DNA of 64,000 nucleotides from Pampus argenteus (taxonomy: Eukaryota > Chordata > Actinopteri > Scombriformes > Stromateidae). Location of the stretch: positions 1,249,501-1,313,500 of the forward strand of contig CM072876.1 of the NCBI GenBank assembly GCA_036937835.1, read 5' to 3'. The position numbers were made by a program, and so were the translations under genes. Numbering within the stretch: position 1 is the stretch's first letter; each line of letters begins with the position of its first letter. The notes under the pieces are model-generated. The model made no database searches. It saw only the letters and a list, made by a program, of their open reading frames with translations, and had not been told where the DNA came from. This document shows positions 51,901-64,000 of this stretch, in pieces.

Positions 51901-54900
51901 TGATTAAAGTCGTGCTCATGGTGGCAAAATTCCATGTTTTTCTAATGGTGGAAAATCTATAAATGGATAAATATGTGAATTTCCTTGTAATGCAACGTTT
52001 GAACACATTGCCCTCCTAACATTGATCAAATCTGACAGCGCTGTCCACCATAAAACGAATGAAGGCAGGACAATCAATACCACCAGATTTTAAAATGACA
52101 AAACCGTGGTTTATAAATGTGGAGAGCAGAGAGCTGACACACTGTTGGGGTGAGAAAAAAAAAGGGCAGTTTTATCTCTTTCAACATGGCTGTGTAATTA
52201 AAAGCCAGTGATCCAGACAAGATATGTGTCCTCCTGAGTCTCTCTGCTGACAGAAGGGCGACTGTCTGTTGGGGATTAATACTGTAATACACGTACGCAC
52301 CTTTCATTCATCTTTAAGTCCTTCTAGATCTGCCTTTACAGAAAGCAAACAGTCTGAAGCATAAATGATAAATAATAGACAGAAGAACGCTGTTTCAATC
52401 AACTCAATGCTGCCCAGAGATGAACGGTGCAGCCATAATGTTTGAAATGTCCATATTCTGGTGAATTAATTCAATTAATTAAAATTCTTGTTTTTGCACA
52501 ATGTGTAAAATGTCTAAAATAGTTTCTCCTTGAACTGTATCATCAGCATTTCTCTCAGTATTCATGTCTGTGAATGCATTTACATCATGTGACACTAAAA
52601 GCCACATCAGTCCTTTTTTTTTTAGGTGGGTTGCCAACTTCTTAAATGACGATAACACTGATTCATTCTTACTACTGGTGCTGTTTAGGGAAAAAAGTGC
52701 TGAAACTCCTTCACAGACGCTATCAGACTTTAATAAAAATTGAATTTGGGCCCAGGATATTGCTTTACCCCTTATGCTGACTTGCACTGTGTATCAGTGC
52801 TGTCAGTGAATCCTTGTAGCAGATATAGGTGATGTTAATGACCCCTCCATCCTTTCCTCATCTACACATACATCAGCCGAGTAATGAAGCGGAGAAACAT
52901 AATTTGAGAGAGATGAGACGTCCTGTATGAGGGTTAAAGCAAAACGTGGAGCTATGACCTTTCACTACACATCAGATATTGGACAGTTAATGTTCACCTC
53001 CATGCATAGTCTCATATACAGTACGTATCAGGATTTGCACCTGAAGTTTGGTTCATGTGGCTCGCAACTACTAGAAGTGTGAGACCAATGCAATCTGTAT
53101 GTCTGCACAAATACACCTTTGGTAGCCTTTGTTTTATCGAGTTCTGGGTATCAGTCCCATGTGTGGCTGCAGCTTGATGGTCAGAGGATGTTGATTAGAG
53201 AGAGGAGTGAGGTTACCTCCCCTGAATAGTGATAGCTTACAGAGGACATGGCAGCACGCCCGGCCTTGTACTCTACATTGTGAATTAGTGCCTGAATACT
53301 CCGGAGCAAGCTGCTGCCAAACTTCAGCACAACTTTCTGCATTCAGAATTGATTGTGCTGCCTTTAACCCAACTTTGTAATTGGCTGTGAATAATACTGC
53401 CAGACTAAAGCAGATGGGAGAAAAAACTGACCGAGTCTGAATAAGATCAACAAAAACAAGGGCCTTTAAATTACTTTCCTGTCTAGATGTTGATCAACTT
53501 TATCACAAAAGAACGACTTCACTGATTTTCCAATTTATCTCTATGTACAGTGATGAAGTTGAAAATCATTATTGTTGCACATCAACAGATGACTTATGAC
53601 TTGACATCAGTGTCAAAAAATAAATCGACAACTATTTTCATAATTGAATTCAGTCATTTCTTCAAAAATGCCAAACATTTGCAGTATCCAGCTTATCAGA
53701 TGTGAGGATTTGCTGCTTTTCTTTGTCATACATGATAGTAAAGTTAATATTCTTGGACTGTTGATCCGACGTTTGAAGATGTCACCATGATCTGAGTGTC
53801 TACCTGCTGGCTGGACAGAAGGCCAGAGCCCGAACAGCCTGGTCGTGAGCCAGGAAGCATCGGTAGGGCAGCAAGCTCAGTGACCTGTCCGACTCCCGCA
53901 CACGTAAGAGCGCAGACGTCGTGTTCAGATCCCACAGACCTACGACACCTGGAGACAGAGGGAGAGCAAAGATGTGCCACACGAGACGATGTAAAGAATA
54001 AAAACTGTGGTCTTTTTTTTTATAATGGAAGACGGCACTTTTTCCATCAATAACAAGATTATAGAAGAACCTGAAGCGATCAAGACTCCTTAATTTGTTT
54101 GTTCTTTCAAACACTAAACCAATTAATCAAGACACTGCCAAAAAAAATCAATTCATACCATCATAGAATCCAATAGCCATTATATTGTGTGGCTTTTCAG
54201 GCAGCCAATCCATAGACAGGACCTGTCCGCTCTTTTCATGGCGAGGGGATTTTAAGGAACCCAACTTCAGTGTCAAAACTCCTTCTGCCTACAGAAAACA
54301 ATTTTATTATTATTTTATTGTGCTGTGTTTTACTTTTACTACGTACCTGCAATGTGTACTACCTGCTTGTAAAGAGTACTGAACTTTAAATTAACAAATA
54401 TCACTGCAACAACAATGTACAGAACAGAGCTGGATAATATATTTTCATGATGACCGTCAAGCATACGAATATAACCAAGTATTTTAACAACCTAATGTGT
54501 AGGGAACAGAATAATTGAGTTTCAAATACAAACCCACCTTGTATATGAGTGGCAGCTTGTTGGCTTGTCCTGTTAAGTCAAACATAGATTAGTCTTAGTA
54601 ACTGATTATAATTAAAACAAAGCATTAGAATTCATATTTATGAATTATAATCAACAGTTTAGTTACTTACATGCTGTAGGCAATGAACATGAGGATTTTC
54701 CAGTACAAAAAGCTAGTGTGCTGTGTGTGCTGTGTGTGCTGTGTGTGTGTTTAAGGAAAGACTCTGCAACCTTTCTATCCAATAACTATAACCTATGGTT
54801 GGATGTGGGGGGGCTGATGGAGTAGCTCTTTGGGAACTACACCCAATGACCCATGGCTACAAAATAAAATGGAAACCTGAGGCCATGAAGCGATCGGGCG

Positions 54901-57900
54901 AGGAAGGAAAAATTAGAATAGAAATGTCAGGCTTTATATGGCTTTTTATGTCCAAACTGTGCCACAGGATTTTTTTTCTTCATTGTAAAACCAAGCCAAG
55001 TGTAATACAGTGGAGTCTATATCTGCATTTACACAATATAGTGCATTTCATTTAAATTATAACACATTAACAGCCGTGCATGAACTCCTCTATGATGCTG
55101 CTCTTATATCAGATGAAGGCAGTTGAGTGTTTGCCTAGATTGGCCCTTACTGATGTGATGCAAAGACTTCCAGGAGAATAATGAGGCTGCTGTTGGTCTT
55201 TTATTAAAATATATTCATAAATACAATCCTACCCTGGTCATTGGTCTGAAAGAGGTCTTAGACCCACCTCCTGATGAGCCTGTTCTGTTCTGATTGGTCA
55301 GCTTCAGGAAGCTTCCTCTGGCTCTGGAGGCTACGTAAAACTATCTCCTTCTTTACTCCACATCTCAAATACATTCATAGAAATTCAAGCCTGAATCTGA
55401 TGGGAAATATGGGAGCGGACAATGTGAAGGAAACACAGCAGTTTGTGGTCATGCACAAACAATCTGATGTCACAGTAAAGAGGTAAAACAAAGTGTTGAG
55501 AGAAAATCACAAAAAGAACAATCTGTCGTCTTTAACCAAAGGTACATGTCTGACAGACAGATTGATGGACCAGCCAACATTGCCATCTCTGGAGCCCCGC
55601 CCACATGCAGCGAAGAATCACTGGATGTTAAGCACCACTTTAGGAGCAAATCTGTTGTACCCATCTTAACAATCACTGTTGTGTTTAATAGATGCAAACT
55701 CCAATAACGGGGTGTCAGACTGTTCACCGTCATTAATTTTCTGCCTACCTCCAGTTTAGATAACAGAGAGTTCAGATCAATAGAGTCCTTTTCCACACCC
55801 TGCATCAACTCACCCCTGCCTCAGAAAAACACACACCAGTACTTTTATATAAGACTCTTTCAAATTAATCCTAATCTTTTACCTCTTCCAGACTAAAGAA
55901 AAGTCACAGGATGAATCCAAACATGCTATTGGTGTGAATATGTCAACACACGTGATCCAAAATGGCTTAATAACCCAGATCTGTGTTTGAATCCAGCTGT
56001 GACTGATGTTGTTGACAACCCATCGCCTTCTCAAACACAGTTTTGCTCTTATTAATTTCAAACAGCTTCTGTTCAGTTCATTTTAACTTGATTTCACATT
56101 ATTCTCCCTTCACAGCTGCTGCTGAGCACATAACTTCAAACATGTGTGTATCTATGGTTTAGCAGTGATGTGTACGTTTCCAACGCTGCAGACGTGCAGT
56201 GTTGTATGGACAGTGGTGACCAGCACTCTAGTATAACTGATGATGGTAATTAGTCTAGATCATACACAAGGCTTCTGCTTGAACGTGGCAATAAATTCAC
56301 ATGAATACAGCCAATGTTACAAAACCGATTTCTGTTTGTACCCATGAACTCAACTTTTGAACCCTCATCTGAAAATAATATTAGCGTAAGAAGCATTAGC
56401 ACTAAACTGAAGACTGACAGCAACTTGGTTCTTGCAGTGAATAAAACTATTGCACACACTAAAGCACTTTAACTTTGGCTCCATGTGACCCCCCCCCCTC
56501 CGACCCACCCCAACAGGCTCCTCCCCCCCACCGAGTCACAAGCAAGTCCCTGATGATTGACAGAGTAGGGATGCAGGAGTGTCAGCTACTAGACCTAAAA
56601 TTCATAGCTTCCTACACTAACAACTGGCTCGGTGATGCATCTTCTTTGTCATTTCAATTATAGATCCTTGTCTGATGGAGAACGGCGCTGTAAATTACGT
56701 GCTTTCACTACGCCGTCTCACACTCTCCCTTTTGTCTTTTTTTTCCCCTCCTCTACTAATCCACCCCCCCCCCCCCCCTCGTCTTCCTCCAATTCAGCAG
56801 CTTCAACAGCCTCCTCTCCTCATTCACTTGCTCATTTATTCTTGTGACTGGACGGACAAAAGCATTTATAATTATGTCACAAACAGCGTGAGGCTGGCAC
56901 AGACGCACACACACACACACACACACGGTCTGTTTAACCCAGTCCAATGCAATTTCACCTTTAACACGTTCAGTTGATACAGAAAGATACAGAAATGATT
57001 TCCACCTGTGGTCATAGCTGACCTGCTCATGATGTCAGGCTAAGAGAAGCTATAAAGAAATTCACTGGGCATTTTTCCCTTAGTTAAAAGTCCCTTTACA
57101 CTCTCCATCCCCCCCGTCTGCCCTTGAAGCATTTTTCGAGTTGATTAAGTTTTTTTTTCCTCCCTCAAATCAACATCAAAGTCTTAAAGTATCATTTTTT
57201 GAATTGTGTTTACATGATGTCTGGTTGAAGCCTACAGTACAGACATTTCCACATCCTGCCTGCACTCAGCATGTGATTAGTTTACACAAAGATTTATTTA
57301 AATGCTTCAGGTTAGTGCTGCAAGCTTTTCACAAAGATGTGGTACAAAAAGTAAAAGCATTTCCACCTTTTGTGTTAAAGGTGTAAATATAAAAATTGTC
57401 CAGATGCTGATATCAGGAGAAAATATTCACACACAAATACGTAATTAATGGCAAATGTATTGCAATTTGATATTACAATTTATTGAGATTTCTGTTTACT
57501 TATTTAACACTAGACCACATAAAAACGTTGAATCATACACTTCTAGAGACTGTGTCATGAGTCATATTTAGCAGCAGCATCATCGCTATAAACACGGCTG
57601 TTAGCTTTCATACAGTAATAACAGGAGAATTGTTTTTGTTCATGTGTTTCTTATCATTAAATTCAGTATTATATTATATATTTATGCGTGTTAGCATGTT
57701 AACATTTACTAACATGTAAAATAGCACTAAACACAAAGTAGAGTTGAACTACTGTCATTGATTTTTAAGGTAAGATTTGGACAAATTGAAATTCTGACCT
57801 GCTAGTGGCACTAGACATCTTCAAATGTGAGCGCTCTGCAACCTTTCTATCCAATAACTATAACCTATGGTTGGATGTGGGGGGGCTGATGGAGTAGCTC

Positions 57901-60900
57901 TTTGGGAACTACACCCAATGACCCATGGCTACAAAATAAAATGGAAACCTGAGGCCATGAAGCGATCGGGCGAGGAAGGAAAAATTAGAATAGAAATGTC
58001 AGGCTTTATATGGCTTTTTATGTCCAAACTGTGCAAAAGTTTTTTTTTCTTCATTGTAAATAATATATTCATAAATACAAATTTCAGTTAAAGTTAATGT
58101 AGAAGACTTTAATTCCTGTATTGTTTTCAGTGGAGATATTTGGTGGTTTAAGACCGTAACTTGGTCATATTCTTGGGAAGCCCTGTTTTTTTAAGAAAAT
58201 AGCCACATTTTACCATCTTCTTCCCTCAAAAATACAAATATGAGCATTTAAATACAGATATCAGCCAACACTCATGTTACACTGTGTCACAGAGAAGATA
58301 TGCAACATATCAGGAGGCTTAACAGGATGTAAGAGCTTGTTTTGTGTACTTAACCCTCACACTGTGATCTTAGACTGCTGTGTAGTGTTTAATCAGATTT
58401 GACTATACTGCTGGGCAAACAGACAGACACACACACAAACACACACACACACACACACACACACAGGCAGGCATAAAACAACACCAGGTTTCTGTGTATG
58501 ATGGATGTGGCAGATAAGCTCACCATTAATCTCGTTCATACAGTCTTCTATCAGCAGAGCCCTGGAGGCAGCTGACGCAGTGATCTGAATAGACTGAACC
58601 ACAGGCGCCACCATCCATAATATCAGCATATATATACTCACACTCCTGGGGAGCCTGCTGTGTGTGTGTGTGGTTTCAAGTCTTTCAGAGGAGCAGTTAA
58701 CTGCTGCCATTGTTAAAGCTGCATGAAGCAGTTTTATAGACTCCCAAGCACTAAACATGCACACACACACAAGTTAATGTTGTCTGATATGATGGATATG
58801 GTGCCATTTGATTGATTATGAATGCCTGTAACTTGATATCATTCTAATGAGACGATCCCCTCAAATACTTTGGAGATATCGCTTTGATAATCTACATCTT
58901 TACCACCATCGTGTCCATTTAATTTGTTTAATATGTTCATGATCATATTTGATCCTATTGAGCACATCGGCTAAATGTGACAGATCCATGAATAAAATAC
59001 ACTTTTGCCAATCAAACTATAAAATTTCAGCTTTTCTGCTGTCACATCAACCTTTAGCTTCATGTGACCTCGACAGTCGGTATCTGCATACATACCCAGA
59101 GATGAGCTACTGTACTACGAGAGAAAAGGCAGATCGGTGCATCCCTAGTTTAATGTGTCTTTTTATTGTTGTAGTCTGTGAAGAAATGCAATAATGATGG
59201 TGTTTAGCCCTTATTTTTTTTACAATAACCACCACTGAGACAATGCCGTACTGCAGTCCTGTCTTTACAGGCTTCAGCAGGAACCAGGTGACCAAAACAC
59301 TGACTTCAGGCTTTACAGAGACAACACTGCCCTCTGCTGAACACAAATTACACTGCAGCATCTTGGTGATCTGATATATCTGATGTCACATTAGTGGTAT
59401 TGTTAGTTTTTAATGTTTTTCTAAAAACAAAGAAACAAAAAAGCATAAAGATGATACTTAAAGTGATTTATCCATTGGCTTTTAAATCCTTCCATCACAT
59501 ATCTATCACTTTCCGACACTTAAAAATGCTCTTGATGTCAATGGTCGACCCAAAAATATCTTCAGTGTCATCCTGATGTAGACAGTTTCAGACTTTCATA
59601 TTTGTTTTTTGACTCAGTAAAATGTTGTAGACAGTTATATTTGATATTCACAGTCTTACCAGATTCAGGAATCTTACAGCTGGTGTGCAGAGCATCAGGG
59701 TGGGGCAGGCTGTAAATGGTCACCACACTGGTCGAGGTGGCAACCGCCAGAAGACCCAGTCTGGGCAGGAAAGGAGCCTGAAGGGAGTTACACTTTCACT
59801 TATGACTTTCAGTATCAGCAATCTCAGACCAAATTTGCTTTCAAAAATTTGCATTTGTGGAAGCCAAGTTATAAAAACACCCACCTTTCTGCTACAGCTG
59901 GGTAGCTCCCAGCCGCCTGATGGACACCACTTTAGATGCCAGATGAATCCTTTGTCCTGAGCCAATCCATATGCCAAGACTGGCTGGGAGTCTGGTCTGC
60001 AGAGAGCATAAAAGAACAAGTACAATGCATGATGAAGGCAATTCTCTACTGATCATGTGGAGAGAAAAAAGTAGAATTTAGTCAATATTTGTTTCAAAAG
60101 TTTCTAAATAACACATTTAAACATCCAAAAAATACAGAATATTCCTTTACTGCATGCTGCGTTTTTCTATTCTATGTTATTGTTAACTGAATATTTTGGG
60201 GGGTTTGATTGAACCAACCTGTCATCTTTCGCTCTGGGAAACTGTGATGAGATTTATAACAAAGCTTAACTGAAAAAGACTGACATAAATAGTCATTAAT
60301 ATCCTTAAAATCACACTGTGTACTCGTAATTTGTACCTGCTGTTGTACTCCAACTTGCCCAGGTCCCACAGCTGAATGAGTCCAGCTCCGGTGTATGTCT
60401 TGTGGACATAGTGCTGGTCGTCCATCCCTCTATGGCAGGCCAGAGCGACGTACTGTGTGGCCGGTGCACCATCAGGTGTAGGACACCACTCCATGGCCCA
60501 GACCGGCCCGCCTGCAAACAGGAACATGTCCCAGCGATCCGGATGAGCAGGCACTACCCCGAACCTGGTCAGTCACATGAAATGAGAAATTCACACATGA
60601 CTTTTTCTGTATCTCAGAACCTAACCAACAATTACAAAAAGTGAATGCATCTAAATGAAACGCCTGTGTGTTCTCTACAGATTTCAACTAATTTCTATAA
60701 CTGAGATAGCTTGAACTACATTGACTTAGTCTCACCTGCTGAGTCTTTGCAGCGGCGTCTCCTCATTACTGAGACCTTCTCTGGACACTTTGAAAGCAGC
60801 AGAATGAAGCTCCTGAGGCAGATATTTCTCCAAATCACTAAACAACACATGACACACACAAAACATTTTATATTTAAGTCGTATAAGATAAGTTAAGTTT

Positions 60901-63692
60901 GACTTATGTCAGAATTACACAACTCCTGACAAAAAGCCTGAACATCATCTGGCTAAGTGACAAGTGAATGATATGTGTTAATAATGCAACAGTGACAACA
61001 TCTGACAACTCAGTGAGATGCTACAGATGATAAAATGATCCGTATTCAATGAAATTAAATATAATTACATATTTATAGATTCTGGGATGTTTAATGAGAA
61101 GGAAGAGATGTAATTGTAAAGATTTTAACAAGATACCAAAACAATATCACACGTTGTTATTCAATATAAACATGTCTTGGTACTGCAGGATTAAAATACA
61201 GTTAACCATTGATGGTTTTACCTGAACTCTTGTTTTAGAAACCTGGATTAAAGTCAAAGAAACTACCTTTGTGGCACAAGGCTCCAGGCAGTGGTGGAAG
61301 GGACCCACTCTGGAAACACCCAGCTGCTGTAGTGCTCCTCCCGGCTGGAAACACACACATCCTGAAGCATCACATACACATACCAGGGCTACAGATAACA
61401 AGCAGTGTAGTCTTTACAGAGTTGTGTTACACTTTCTAAAAATAAAACAAGATGAGAAGAAATAAGCAAAACCACAGTAAGTGCAGCTACTTACAATTTC
61501 TTGTTGGTCTCGATGGCGTCCCAGGCAGCCTTCATCACGTTGGCGGCGAGTCCGTTGGTCGTTTTGATGCTCATGCCTGCCTGCAGGAGAAGAGGAGACT
61601 GGATGACGTTTCATGAGTTTAACTTTTGCCCCCTTCGGTGCGTTTTCTGTGATCTTATTTCGCCTTTCAACTAACGAACTATCACATTTAAAAGAGCTGC
61701 AGTAGAGATCTTAAAACTACTCACGGTGCTCCTGCTGACGTGAGAAGCTGCTGAACTTCTTCGACTTGTCCACAAGTCCAAGTCCGAGTCCTCTGCCTCT
61801 TCTTCTGCCTCTTCGTCTTCCATCTCATCAACGTCTTCTTCAACATCTGGCACAAAGTCTTCATCTTCTGCAGCGTCGCTGTCAAAGTCGAGAGTCGAAC
61901 GTTTTCTCTTTCGGCCTTTACGTCCACCTGGAATATGAAGACATATATATCTTTAATGCTAAACCATTAAGGTATAAGTGATTCTCCCAGATACAAGCAG
62001 AGATATTCAAAATGTCTTTGTAGTTTGTAACGTGAATACATTCATAATTCAAAGCGTTGGAGCGTCAACATGACCAAGATAATGCACATTTGTGCCGAGC
62101 TGTTACTGGTGCATTAAGGGAAAGTCAATTGTCTGGCTACTTGTATTAAAGTAATAAATCATATTAGAAATGACAGCATGTTAGAATAAAATGAGTGTTT
62201 TAAGAGCCTCAGCAGGATTTCTACTGTACCTTTTCGCTTTGTAACTGGGTGAGTGCTGGTGACGTCATCGCTGGGCTCTCGCTGCGAGCCTGACTCATCA
62301 GCGGGATGACTGAGCACCTCTTTTGCCAAAATGTGGAGGTACTTCAATGCCCTGGAAGATTTTTTTTACAACATTTTTAACACTCAATGAGTATGTGATT
62401 TTCTCAAAACAAGAGGTTTCATTTTTATACTTTTTGTACTAGGACTATATTTGCTAGTCCTAACTTCAGGAGAAAGTTTTTCACTAAATATTTTAGAGCT
62501 AAAAGCAAAATCCTAAATCTGAGGAGTTAGATGTAGTCCAAAGCCACAATAACAACACTTAAAGCATTGATTAGTTGGTGGTTGAGTTAATAAGGATTCA
62601 AAACAATCCAATAATACGAGACATGGTGGTTTGCACAACTCTCCACTACTGGAACCGGTGTTAATTAACTTTAAACATCTCAGCCATTTGTCAGAATTAT
62701 TCAACAAACCAAAAATGTTCTCTTCAAGCCCTGATTTGTTTGATTCCTTTGCCCGATTACCTGGTAAAGGTTAATGACGTTAGTACCAGATACACATCAA
62801 TATTTGACTGTTTTCTGTATAAGATCCAGCGTATAGATCTATCCATCTTCACCCTCCTGTATATGTATTGGTTCATTTCACATTCACAGACCAGTCACCT
62901 GTTATGAAACATGATGCCCTCCATAGTAACAGGATCTTCGTTTAGTTTGCTAGTTGCTCTCAGTGAAAAGATCTTAAGAGAAAAACTTCCAGTAGTTAAG
63001 ATAAGACTCTGTAAATTCATCCCCTGACTCGTGAATCTATGTATAAATTATTCTTACGCTCTTTATTTATACAGAACAAACATGCCTCGGCAGTGACAGA
63101 CATCATGTGACTCACACTTTAGCAGCACTTCTCCTGCGACGGCCACCTGGTTGGATCTCCTCCTCAGGTTCTACCGCAGGTTCTCCTGGATCCTTCTCAC
63201 ATGGTGGTGGATCTGTAACTGGTTCCACTTCCTGTTTAATCTGCTTCCTCACATACTTTCTCCTTGGCTTTGGCGTCCCATTTTCCTGCTGCGTGGTATC
63301 TAAACCTGCACCCTGTGCTGTTGGGGGGCTCCCATCTGTGCTGGGAGCTTTTACAGCGGGAGTCTTTTTTGACGGGGTCTTCTTGGCCCTCACTGTTTTT
63401 TTAGGAGTTTTCTCTGACGTTTTTCCGTCTGATTCTTGAGGTATTTTGTCCGATGGTTCTTCTTCACCATCTTCAGGCTGTTGTGTGGCCTTCTTTGCTT
63501 TCACACTCCTTGCTGCAGTCTTTCGAGATGTTGCTCCACCTCCGGAGCTCTTTCTAGATCGTTTTTGTTGGACGTTTTGCACATCACTTGTATCCTTGGT
63601 ATCATAATCGATATATTTGGGATTTTTTCTCCGTTGTCGTCCTTTTGAGCTGGGTGTTAAATCCCACAATGGCTTTGATGGCGTCTCTTGGC
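48926..63692 (-). CDS. gtf3c2: General transcription factor 3C polypeptide 2 (TFIIIC110), 5' end outside window
   Basis: Nineteen coding exons (transcript order): 63692-63116, 62351-62230, 61927-61725, 61580-61495, 61344-61267, 60837-60736, 60564-60337, 59996-59885, 59777-59660, 54569-54538, 54288-54159, 53948-53804, 51832-51671, 51436-51358, 51107-50979, 50792-50550, 50090-49983 and last 49126-48926; the first exon here starts in phase 1, so upstream exons lie beyond 64000. About 951 aa are encoded. Order: a Lys/Pro-rich basic region (TPKPRRKYVRK), a helix VALKYLHILAKEVLS, an acidic stretch, HPDRWDMFLFAGGPVWAMEW, then WD-type repeats (GLIQLWDLG, GFIWHLKWCPSGGWELP, MAIGFYDG/VVGLWDL, FLAHDQAVRALAF, LVTAGEDRFVKTWDLRRLYDP), ending TWVASGGQTGLVRL. 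These blocks match human GTF3C2 in order. TFIIIC110 is a subunit of the factor that binds the A/B boxes of tRNA genes and recruits TFIIIB for RNA polymerase III. Exon 50792-50550 holds a fish acidic insert. Confidence 0.94.
54762..55228. repeat. Unidentified repeat, copy 1 (interrupted)
   Basis: From CTCTGCAACCTTTCTATCCA onward this is identical to copy 2 for about 200 bp, up to TATGTCCAAACTGTGC. After TTCATTGTAAA it carries about 220 bp absent from copy 2, then resumes with AATATATTCATAAATACAA. Direct orientation relative to copy 2. Confidence 0.9.
57834..58081. repeat. Unidentified repeat, copy 2 (uninterrupted)
   Basis: Same sequence as copy 1 about 3 kb away, without the inner 220-bp segment. 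The only differences in the core are around GTGCAAAAG (copy 1 GTGCCACAGGA) and the T-run length. It encodes the same short 56-codon frame as copy 1; this follows from identity and is not evidence of coding. Confidence 0.9.
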
Positions 63693-64000
63693 CTGCAAGG
63701 AGAATAATATTATTACTTCACAGGTGTACAGTATAAAGAGAATTCAATTCAATAAATTAAGATTTAAAAAGACAATCTTACTATCCTGTGGTTATGTCTT
63801 CAAATGTTACTTTAAAACATAACAACATATAATATGGGAGGTGTTGTTGGGAATGAAAAAAGTAGGCACCGATTAGTAATTAATATGCTTAAATTAGTAA
63901 TTTGTAATTAATATATCTGCATTCAAAATAATAATTTGGGGTCATTAATTCATTCTTGAATTATGTTGTTAACATTCAACTAATTGGCAAAATCTAATCT
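63693..64000. other. gtf3c2 intron at window edge
   Basis: AT-rich sequence upstream of a clean minus-strand acceptor (ccttgcag) at 63693. The preceding gtf3c2 exon must lie beyond the window. Nothing else is seen. Confidence 0.6.

Larger units (their letters stand above)
54570..59659. other. 5-kb gtf3c2 intron
   Basis: The largest intron of the gene, between exons encoding HTSCKIPES and QANKLPLIYK. It contains two copies of an unidentified element, a poly-C run at 56765-56779, a poly-purine/pyrimidine patch and CA repeats (56905-56926, 58429-58465). No gene inside is supported. Confidence 0.6.

Noticed and set aside
54795..54960. Identical 56-residue frame in two places (54795 and 57867), possible small gene family
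   Set aside because: The identity is explained by duplicated DNA. There are no signs of codon-level conservation, no initiation or splice context, and the downstream ends differ.

Overview
The window is nuclear DNA from a bony fish, most likely a percomorph-type teleost. The signs are AT-rich introns, dense CA/TG microsatellites, copies of familiar teleost interspersed repeats, compact multi-exon genes with GT-AG introns, and a urotensin-I-type peptide gene. Six protein-coding genes can be read exon by exon: trim54 (3' end only, +), ucn/urotensin I (-), mpv17 (-), uckl1 (-), slc30a3 (+) and gtf3c2 (-, its 5' end lies beyond the right edge). Splice phases join without a break in all of them. 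The complete products have 132 aa (urocortin), 177 aa (Mpv17), 546 aa (Uckl1) and 401 aa (ZnT3). About 951 aa of Gtf3c2 are present.

Layout: trim54 and ucn converge at 1.5-5.1 kb. ucn, mpv17 and uckl1 all run leftward. uckl1 and slc30a3 are head to head across about 1.7 kb that holds an (AT)n tract. slc30a3 and gtf3c2 converge around 47-48.9 kb. Apart from uckl1, this is the gene set of human 2p23.3 (SLC30A3, TRIM54, UCN, MPV17, GTF3C2). Human UCKL1 is instead on 20q13.33 beside DNAJC5, in a region paralogous to 2p23. Its presence here is the most interesting evolutionary point.

The genes form no single pathway. They are a sarcomere/microtubule-associated E3 ligase, a stress neuropeptide hormone, a mitochondrial inner-membrane protein, a pyrimidine-salvage enzyme homologue, a synaptic-vesicle zinc transporter and a subunit of the RNA polymerase III factor TFIIIC.

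The non-coding part is rich in structure: a perfect 39-bp inverted repeat with a 4-nt loop (uckl1 intron), a perfect 22-bp inverted repeat (slc30a3 intron 1), an 11-copy 43-bp minisatellite whose every unit carries a 3' splice-site-like sequence (slc30a3 intron 3), a 5-copy 29-bp minisatellite, a twice-present near-identical 200+ bp element in a gtf3c2 intron, a LINE remnant and long simple repeats. I found no CRISPR array, prokaryotic element or clearly novel protein system. All calls were made by reading the sequence; no database search or folding program was run.
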